Below are positions 14,190 through 18,809 of a DNA stretch of 18,809 nucleotides, piece by piece. The position numbers and the translations under genes were made by a program. The notes under the pieces are model-generated. The model did no database searches and was not told where the DNA came from. It was given only the letters and a program-made list of their open reading frames with translations. Every line of letters starts with the position of its first letter. Position 1 is the first letter of the stretch. This DNA is from JAGWBJ01 sp964291465. Lineage in GTDB: Bacteria; Chloroflexota; Dehalococcoidia; Lucifugimonadales; JAGWBF01. The DNA is taken from contig OZ219944.1 of the NCBI GenBank assembly GCA_964291465.2, forward strand, positions 1 to 18,809, written 5' to 3'.

Positions 14190-14725
14190 ATGGGCAACGA
14201 TGAACTGCAACGACTTGCGTCGATAATCAAGCGGAGGAACGCCATCGGCGACGAGATCGCGGCCATCATAGGCCGTCCCGACCACCCGGTCACCTTGGGG
14301 AGTACGTGGCCTCCCGAATCTTCGGCATCAGGCTGCCCGAATCTGCCGTGACCAAGGGCATAGACGGCCGCTTCACCGGAGGGCCACTCGCTGGCAGGTC
14401 GGTGAATATCAAGAAATACGGCATCCATCAGGGCCTATTGGACATCAGGCCCGATGCGGTGCCCGATTACTACCTGGTGCTGGCTGGGCCCCGGTCTCAA
14501 CCCGTGTCTTCCCGTGGCATAACTCAGCCCTGGGTGATCGAATCGGTCTTCCTGTTCGACGGCCCTGCCATTGTCAGGGAGCTCAGTAAACGCGGCGTAA
14601 AGATTGGCGTTGCCACCAGCGTCAGACGCCACCTTTGGGATGAGGCTGAGATTTACCCCACGCCCAACAACCCAACCCTTCCACTGACAGCCGAGCAGAG
14701 GGCCATGATCGCACTGTTCAAGTGA
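14190..14725 (+). pseudogene. Frameshifted uncharacterised protein (possible PD-(D/E)XK-like fold)
   Basis: Two reading frames form one protein. From ATG 14190 (Shine-Dalgarno GAGAAGG 7 nt upstream) the first frame reads MGNDELQRLASIIKRRNAIG, then DEIAAIIGRPDHPVTLG. Near 14296-14300 it must move to the next frame, which continues EYVASRIFGIRL and runs to TGA 14723-14725. A one-base deletion in the G run at 14297-14300 explains the shift; joined, the protein is about 178 residues. The later part has KGIDGRF, then SVNIKKYG, then PWVIESVFLFD and KIGVATSVRRHLWDEAEIYP. Asp of GIDG followed by a V-N-I-K strand resembles a PD-(D/E)XK nuclease core with the acidic residue replaced by Asn; this is a weak inference. 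I recognise the look of an uncharacterised family but cannot name it. It could be a sequencing error rather than a true pseudogene. Confidence 0.7.
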
Positions 14726-14823
14726 ACCGCTGACCGCCCTAAACCGGTCCAGAACCCATTGCCGACCGGCGGGCGCATCAGCCCCCGGGATTGGCTACCT
14801 TGGCAGCAGCCCGCGCAGTCTTA

Positions 14824-15615
14824 CTATCCGAGTCTTAGATGGAAGCGTGCATCGAATCGGATGGGCACTGTGTCCCCTTCTGAGTAGTTTCTTTGGAACC
14901 AGGTACGGAGGCGTGCTCCCCCGATGACTCGAGCCGTGCGATTCCGGTTTGCGGTCCGGTTCACGTGTCCCTTGACATTGCCATTGTCGCGGAGCACCAG
15001 AGTCACCGCCCCCTCGCCACCAACCAGATGATCAAATCGGCGTGGGACGTTGAAAAACCCTTGGTTGTAGTAGGTTTTCCCCAGCTTGAGGTGAAAGACC
15101 CGGCCGACGCTTGTATCTCTGATGGGTGCCATTGAATGGGAGGCTGGATCGCTGCAGGAGGATTCGCTTTCGTGTGGAGGGGAAGTGGGCCAGAGGCGTC
15201 TCGCCCACATCGTGCCCTGGTCGAACTCATGGATTTCCACACCCTCAGGTATGAGGTGGGTATGCGTCCGCACGTAGTACTCGGCCAACGTCTCTGGATT
15301 GTTGGTGCGCCTTTTCCCAGTCGCCGATATGAATAGCATCTTGCGAAAACGGTCCGGCGTCCCCAGGAAGTACAACAACGCCTCGTTGACTGTCGTTAGC
15401 TTCGCACTCGGGATGTTGCCTCCGGAGGTCCAATTGTACGCCTTGCACTCTACCAGTAAGGACTCGTTGCCCCAGTCGAACTTATGAGTCTTCTTATATG
15501 CGCCGTTGATGCTGACCTCGACTTCGTACTCTGGGTCGACGGCGTGTCCCATGGACCTAAGATAAGCTCCCGTGCCTTCGGCGAAAGAGACGCCCCTCTG
15601 CACGTTGCTGTCCAT
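14824..15615 (-). CDS. PD-(D/E)XK nuclease-like protein with a probable C-terminal DNA-binding barrel
   Basis: A 263-residue protein (ATG 15615). Numbered from that ATG, the N-terminal half carries a PD-(D/E)XK arrangement: Asp47 in KFDWGN, then Glu56-Cys-Lys58 in LLVECKAYNW, with helix residue Glu13 (FAEGTGAYLRSMGH) ahead. After a Ser-rich linker (about 143-165) comes a second domain: VFHLKLGKTYYNQGFFNVP, AVTLVLRDNGNVKGHVNRT, RVIGGARLRTWFQRNYSEGD. That beta-rich pattern resembles the B3/EcoRII-N type pseudobarrel that binds DNA in some restriction enzymes. A Type II-like restriction or DNA-repair nuclease is plausible, but no methyltransferase is nearby. It converges with the frameshifted gene ending at 14725. 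Nothing else is seen in the 98 bp between them. Confidence 0.65.
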   Translation of the reverse strand: MDSNVQRGVSFAEGTGAYLRSMGHAVDPEYEVEVSINGAYKKTHKFDWGNESLLVECKAYNWTSGGNIPSAKLTTVNEALLYFLGTPDRFRKMLFISATGKRRTNNPETLAEYYVRTHTHLIPEGVEIHEFDQGTMWARRLWPTSPPHESESSCSDPASHSMAPIRDTSVGRVFHLKLGKTYYNQGFFNVPRRFDHLVGGEGAVTLVLRDNGNVKGHVNRTANRNRTARVIGGARLRTWFQRNYSEGDTVPIRFDARFHLRLG

Positions 15616-15621
15616 ATCCAC

Positions 15622-15626
15622 CCTCC
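15622..15626 (-). promoter_or_regulatory. Shine-Dalgarno GGAGG deciding the nuclease-like start
   Basis: GGAGG on the minus strand abuts a GTG at 15621 with no spacing but lies 6 nt before the in-frame ATG at 15615, which is therefore the likely start. Confidence 0.6.
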
Positions 15627-15699
15627 ACCGAACCCATCCATCGTCCTGGCCCTCTGGCGTTGACCATGGCCCGCAGCGCCTAGTCGGGGGTCAGATGCC

Positions 15700-16455
15700 T
15701 TACTCGGGAGACTTGAAGAGCGATATGTGGTTGCCGGCGATGTCAGAGAATACGGCGAACGAGCCGAACCCGCCGGGAATCTCCGTGGGAGGCGTCAGGG
15801 CGGTCCCGCCCAGGCTTACGGCCTTGTCGAGATACCCTTGCAGGTCGTCCACCATAACCGCGAGGGAAGGATAGTTGGGCGGCATGTCCTCCGTGTGCTG
15901 GAAGATACCTCCGCCGATCCCTCCCGGTTCCTCTTGGATGAGGTGGTAGTTGGCCTCCCCGTGAAGGCGGACCTGCCAGTCGAACATTCCCGTGTAGAAC
16001 TCGGCGAGCGCCGCCGCGTCGCTGCCTCCAACCTCGAAGTGCACCACCGGCGGGGCGTTCCCCTTGGGCGGCATCTGTCCGTCCCATTCCTGAGGCGGCG
16101 AGTACAGACCTATGGTGTTGCCGGCAGGGTCTCCGAACATGGCGACGGAGCCCATGCCGCCCGCTATCTCCGTCGGCGGCACGATGGCGTTCCCACCCAT
16201 GCCGGCCACCCTGTCCAGAGCCCCTTGAAGGTCGTCGACCTGCACGTAGAAGGTGACGTAGCTGCGCGCCGGCATATCCTCGGTTGTAGGAAACAAGCCG
16301 CCGCCGATGCCGCCCTCGTTCGCGGGCACCAGGCCGTAGTTGCCCATCTCTGCTCCCTGCACGGCGACATTCCATCCGAACAAGTCGCGATAGAACTGCT
16401 GCAAGGCGGGCCCGTCCGGGCCGGCGATCTCGAAGTGCACTACCGGGTTTCCCAT
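15700..16455 (-). CDS. Tandem-domain VOC (glyoxalase/bleomycin-resistance fold) protein
   Basis: A 251-residue protein made of two similar VOC modules, about residues 1-120 and 135-250. Both open with PVVHFEI/V, contain EGGIGGGLF or PGGIGGGIF, then T-E-D-M-P, VDDLQG, a PPTEI-GG turn and a closing AGN-I-L strand with SP after it. This is the layout of the CFP-30B-like/glyoxalase group that coordinates a metal at the module interface. His7 and His138 open each half; the exact ligand set is not certain. GGGAGGG precedes ATG 16455. It lies 41 nt after the HExxH gene and is probably co-transcribed with it. The substrate is unknown; members include dioxygenases, lyases and antibiotic-binding proteins. 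Confidence 0.88.
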   Translation of the reverse strand: MGNPVVHFEIAGPDGPALQQFYRDLFGWNVAVQGAEMGNYGLVPANEGGIGGGLFPTTEDMPARSYVTFYVQVDDLQGALDRVAGMGGNAIVPPTEIAGGMGSVAMFGDPAGNTIGLYSPPQEWDGQMPPKGNAPPVVHFEVGGSDAAALAEFYTGMFDWQVRLHGEANYHLIQEEPGGIGGGIFQHTEDMPPNYPSLAVMVDDLQGYLDKAVSLGGTALTPPTEIPGGFGSFAVFSDIAGNHISLFKSPE

Positions 16456-16496
16456 TGTCTACCCTCCCATCGAAGTCAAGAATTCTTCGGAGCTGC

Positions 16497-17201
16497 CTAG
16501 TGCAGCTCCCCCGTGCGGGGGTCGCGGACCAGGCACCGGTCCGCTTCCTTCAGCCCCAGGGCGTCCCTGGCGTTGATCATGGCCTGCAGGGCCTGGTCGG
16601 CGGTCAGGAACCCCTCCGCCCTCATGATCTCCGCCAGCTCCCGGCCCTTGGCCGCAATGTCCGGGCACCGTCCCTCGAACACCACCTCCAGGCGGAGCCA
16701 CTGCCGCTCGGGGAGCAGGAGCTGGAGCTCGCAGCACCGGCACGCCCACGTCGTCCACCACGGCGAGTCTGGCTCGGGAATGGGGCTGCTCTCCAGCCCC
16801 CGGCGGGCCCCATCGAACAGGTGCTGCTGGATGTGGCTCTTGTCGAAGGGGAAGGGACTCAGCACCTGCTCCAGCGCCGGGTGGCTGACCATCTCCTCCA
16901 GGTCGCCCCCGACCCGGGCCTCCGGCGACTCGGGGCCGTACTCCCGGCCCCGGAAGGTCGTGGGGAAGCCCCGGTTCCGCAGCAGTACGTGGGTCAGCTC
17001 GTGGGCCACGTGGTAGCTCAGGGCGTCGTCGGGTATCTCCATCCACCGGGGAAGGCGGCCGGAGCCCTCCACGTAACCCTCGGGGCCGAACACCTGCACT
17101 GCCCCCCGCTCTATCAGGTCGATGGGGACGCCGGTCTCCTCTCCCAGCGTCTCCCAGAACCGGTCGAAGGGAGGGGGCAGCTCTCTCCCGAGCACCTTCA
17201 T
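16497..17201 (-). CDS. Putative zinc metalloprotease-like protein (HExxH)
   Basis: A 234-residue protein whose clearest feature is HVAHELTHVLL, an HExxH zinc site (His67, Glu68, His71) typical of the zincin fold. A third ligand may be among Glu102, Glu103 or His107 in GDLEEMVSHPALEQ. A Cys-rich patch, WACRCCELQLLLPE (153-166), follows, and the C-terminal part (LTADQALQAMINARDALGLK) is helical. There is no signal peptide, so it should be cytosolic. I chose ATG 17201 (AGGTG 6 nt upstream) over a 38-codon extension that is Arg/Gly-rich and runs into the divergent promoter. No named family is recognised. It could be a peptidase or a catalytically quiet zincin. The minus strand of the shared promoter region near 17286 may drive it. 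Confidence 0.72.
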   Translation of the reverse strand: MKVLGRELPPPFDRFWETLGEETGVPIDLIERGAVQVFGPEGYVEGSGRLPRWMEIPDDALSYHVAHELTHVLLRNRGFPTTFRGREYGPESPEARVGGDLEEMVSHPALEQVLSPFPFDKSHIQQHLFDGARRGLESSPIPEPDSPWWTTWACRCCELQLLLPERQWLRLEVVFEGRCPDIAAKGRELAEIMRAEGFLTADQALQAMINARDALGLKEADRCLVRDPRTGELH

Positions 17202-17263
17202 GCCGCACCTGCTTTGAGTCGTGGCGGGAAGCCTCCGTCTACCCCCGGTTCGCGCGCCGGTGG

Positions 17264-17293
17264 TTGACACCCCCACGCGCCCATAATTATACT
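17264..17293 (+). promoter_or_regulatory. Promoter of the first deacetylase gene (possibly bidirectional)
   Basis: Perfect TTGACA (17264-17269), 18-nt spacer, TATACT (17288-17293); predicted start near 17300 and a 60-nt leader to ATG 17361. The -10 region contains the palindrome ATAATTAT, which also reads TATAAT on the minus strand (17286-17291), facing the metalloprotease-like gene. The minus -35 is poor (TGGCCG at 17309-17314). Confidence 0.75.
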
Positions 17294-17360
17294 GCCCTCG
17301 TCGCCGCCCGGCCACGGAGCGGCGTCACCGTTTTGGACACCCTCGCGGAGGTCCCGTACC

Positions 17361-18290
17361 ATGGCCCTGGAGCCCCACCGAGTCGACTACAGCCCCATCA
17401 CCCAGCGGCCGGCCGTCAGGTGGCCCGGCGGCGCCCGGGTCGCCTTCTGGGTCGCCCCCAACGTGGAGCACTACGAGTACACGCCCGAGTTCGACGGCCT
17501 CCGGGATCCCTATCCCCGCACCCCCTATCCCGACGTCCGCGAGTACGCCTACATGGACTACGGCAACCGGGTGGGCTTCTGGCGCATGACCGAGGTGCTG
17601 GACAAGCACGGGATCAAAGCCTGCGTCTCCCTCAACGTGGCCGTGCTGGAGCACTACCCCGAGGTGGCCGAGGCCATGGTCCAGCGGGGCTGGGACTTCA
17701 TGAGCCACGGCATCTACAACACGCGCTACCTCAACACCTACACCGAGGAGCAGGAGCGGGAGTTCTACCGGGACACCATCGAGACCCTGAAGAAGCATAC
17801 CGGGAAGCAGCTGAAGGGCATGCTGGGCCCGGCCATATCCCACACGGAGCGTACCCCCGACCTGATGGCCGAGGCGGGCCTCATATACAGCACCGACTGG
17901 TACCACGACGACCAGCCCGTGCCCATCAAGGTCAAGTCGGGAAAGCTGGTCTCCGTCCCCTACTCCATCGAGCTGAACGACGGCCTCCTGTTCCACGGCG
18001 ACGGCATCCACTACGAGGGCGACTACTTCGCCCGCATCTGCAAGGCCCAGTTCGACCAGCTATACAGGGAGGGGGCCGAGAGCGGCCGGGTCATGTGCAT
18101 CGCCCTGCACCCCTTCCTGGTGGGCCAGCCCCACAGGGTCCGCTACCTGGACGAGGTGCTGGGTTACATAATGTCCCACGACGGTGTGTGGCAGACCACC
18201 GCCGACGAGATCGCCGAGTACTACATCGCCAACCACTACGACCAGGCCGCGGCCTACGCCGCGGGCGTCGGCGGCCCCTCGTCGACTTAG
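17361..18290 (+). CDS. Polysaccharide deacetylase family protein, PuuE/allantoinase-like
   Basis: A 309-residue NodB-fold hydrolase. The usual first acidic metal-binding motif appears as VAPNVEHYEY (31-40) in the PuuE manner; then follow DYGNRVGFWRM (66-76), SHGIYNTRY with His116 (115-123), the late YSTDWYHDDQPV (176-187) and IALHPFLVGQPHR with His250 (247-259). These resemble cofactor-independent allantoinase PuuE and relatives that act on small amides rather than chitin. No signal peptide, so cytosolic. GGAGGT lies 8 nt before ATG 17361. The gene is monocistronic in appearance, with its own promoter, and is followed by a paralogue with the same promoter. Allantoinase activity would fit the nearby allFGH-like operon, but substrates in this family vary and this is inference. 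Confidence 0.85.
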   Translation: MALEPHRVDYSPITQRPAVRWPGGARVAFWVAPNVEHYEYTPEFDGLRDPYPRTPYPDVREYAYMDYGNRVGFWRMTEVLDKHGIKACVSLNVAVLEHYPEVAEAMVQRGWDFMSHGIYNTRYLNTYTEEQEREFYRDTIETLKKHTGKQLKGMLGPAISHTERTPDLMAEAGLIYSTDWYHDDQPVPIKVKSGKLVSVPYSIELNDGLLFHGDGIHYEGDYFARICKAQFDQLYREGAESGRVMCIALHPFLVGQPHRVRYLDEVLGYIMSHDGVWQTTADEIAEYYIANHYDQAAAYAAGVGGPSST

Positions 18291-18297
18291 ACCTCGG

Positions 18298-18326
18298 TTG
18301 ACACCCCCAGGGGGCGAAAGTATACT
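18298..18326 (+). promoter_or_regulatory. Duplicated promoter of the second deacetylase gene
   Basis: TTGACA (18298-18303), 17-nt spacer, TATACT (18321-18326), with transcription predicted near 18333. The blocks GGTTGACACCCCCA and TATACTnCCCTCGT are the same as upstream of the first paralogue; only the inner spacer differs (17 against 18 nt). Confidence 0.8.
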
Positions 18327-18422
18327 ACCCTCGTTCCTGAGCCGCTCCCGTGGCAGCGCATTACGCGCCCGAGTACGGCCCTCCATGACCCCCGGTATCT
18401 CGCGAAAGGAGACGACTTCGCG

Positions 18423-18809
18423 ATGTCCCTGGCCCCCCACCGAGTAGACTACAGCCCCATCATAGATCGTCCTCCCATCAAGTGGCCCAACGGCGCCCGC
18501 GTGGCCCTGTGGGTCGCTCCCAACGTGGAGCACTACGAGTACATGCCCGACTACGACGGCCAGCGGGACCCCTGGCCCCGCATGCCCTATCCCGACGCCC
18601 GGGAGTTCTCCTACCGGGATTACGGCAACCGGGTGGGCTTCTGGCGCATGGCCGAGGTGCTGGACAAGCACGGCATCAAGGCCTGCGTCTCCCTGAACAT
18701 GGCCGTGCTGGAGCACTACCCCGAGGTGGGAGAGGCCATGGTCAAGCGGGGCTGGGACTTCATGAGCCACGGCATCTACAACACCCGCTACCTGAACACC
18801 TACACCGAG
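18423..18809 (+). CDS. Second polysaccharide deacetylase family protein, PuuE-like, cut by window end
   Basis: The first 129 codons of a tandem paralogue of the preceding gene; I count 23 differences over 129 residues (about 82% identity). VAPNVEHYEY, DYGNRVGFWRM and SHGIYNTRYLNTY are intact, so the visible part looks functional. Changes cluster in residues 14-65 (for example the IIDRPPIKWPN and MPDYDGQRDPW segments), which may line the substrate pocket. AAGGAG lies 11 nt before ATG 18423, somewhat long. It is transcribed from its own copy of the duplicated promoter. The catalytic C-terminal half lies outside the window. Confidence 0.88.
   Translation, partial: MSLAPHRVDYSPIIDRPPIKWPNGARVALWVAPNVEHYEYMPDYDGQRDPWPRMPYPDAREFSYRDYGNRVGFWRMAEVLDKHGIKACVSLNMAVLEHYPEVGEAMVKRGWDFMSHGIYNTRYLNTYTE

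Noticed and set aside
16459..17208. 249-codon minus-strand ORF overlapping the HExxH gene
   Set aside because: Arg/Gly/Pro-rich shadow frame; the HExxH frame has a coherent protein composition and zinc motif.
17264..18301. 345-codon plus-strand ORF beginning in the promoter
   Set aside because: Out-of-frame shadow of the first deacetylase gene, starting within its -35 box.

Overview
The window is GC-rich bacterial DNA packed with short-spaced operons. Sigma-70-type promoters (TTGACA/TATAAT-like) and Shine-Dalgarno sites are easy to read. The gene mix is a multi-subunit Mrp-like antiporter, an FdrA/DUF1116/DUF2877 set, tandem PuuE-like deacetylases and a YchF remnant with a GKTTLFN P-loop. 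This suggests an environmental Chloroflexota-like (Dehalococcoidia/SAR202-type) genome. That placement is an inference from recognised protein flavours, not from a marker gene.

Region 1 (1-5220, + strand) is the 3' part of an Mrp/Mnh-type cation/proton antiporter operon: the end of MrpC, then three consecutive large antiporter-like (NuoL/M/N family) subunits, with an 81-residue two-helix protein between the second and third. The genes overlap by 1 to 8 nt or nearly touch. Region 2 (5221-5875) holds a decayed fragment of a YchF-family GTPase, a tRNA-Arg(UCU) on the minus strand with its own promoter, and a possible 31-residue membrane peptide.

Region 3 (5876-9961, minus strand) is a nucleotide-sugar operon: a UDP-sugar dehydrogenase, a PMI-type cupin, an extended SDR epimerase/dehydratase and a WecB-type UDP-GlcNAc 2-epimerase. 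It is read from one near-consensus promoter and probably supplies an acidic amino sugar such as UDP-ManNAcA for a surface glycan. Region 4 (10027-14076, minus strand) is a tightly overlapping operon homologous to E. coli ylbF-fdrA-ylbE (allH-allF-allG), which is linked to oxamate carbamoyltransferase and allantoin catabolism. Here FdrA is split: its C-terminal module is a separate 71-residue ORF, and the first gene appears to have a leaderless start.

Region 5 (14094-15615) looks like an accessory insertion. It holds a frameshifted uncharacterised gene on + facing a minus-strand protein with a PD-(D/E)XK nuclease core and a probable C-terminal DNA-binding barrel. Region 6 (15700-17201, minus strand) holds a two-module VOC/glyoxalase-fold protein and an HExxH putative metalloprotease. 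Region 7 (17264-18809, + strand) holds two tandem PuuE/NodB-like polysaccharide deacetylases, the second cut by the window end. Each lies behind a copy of the same strong promoter, so gene and promoter were duplicated together.
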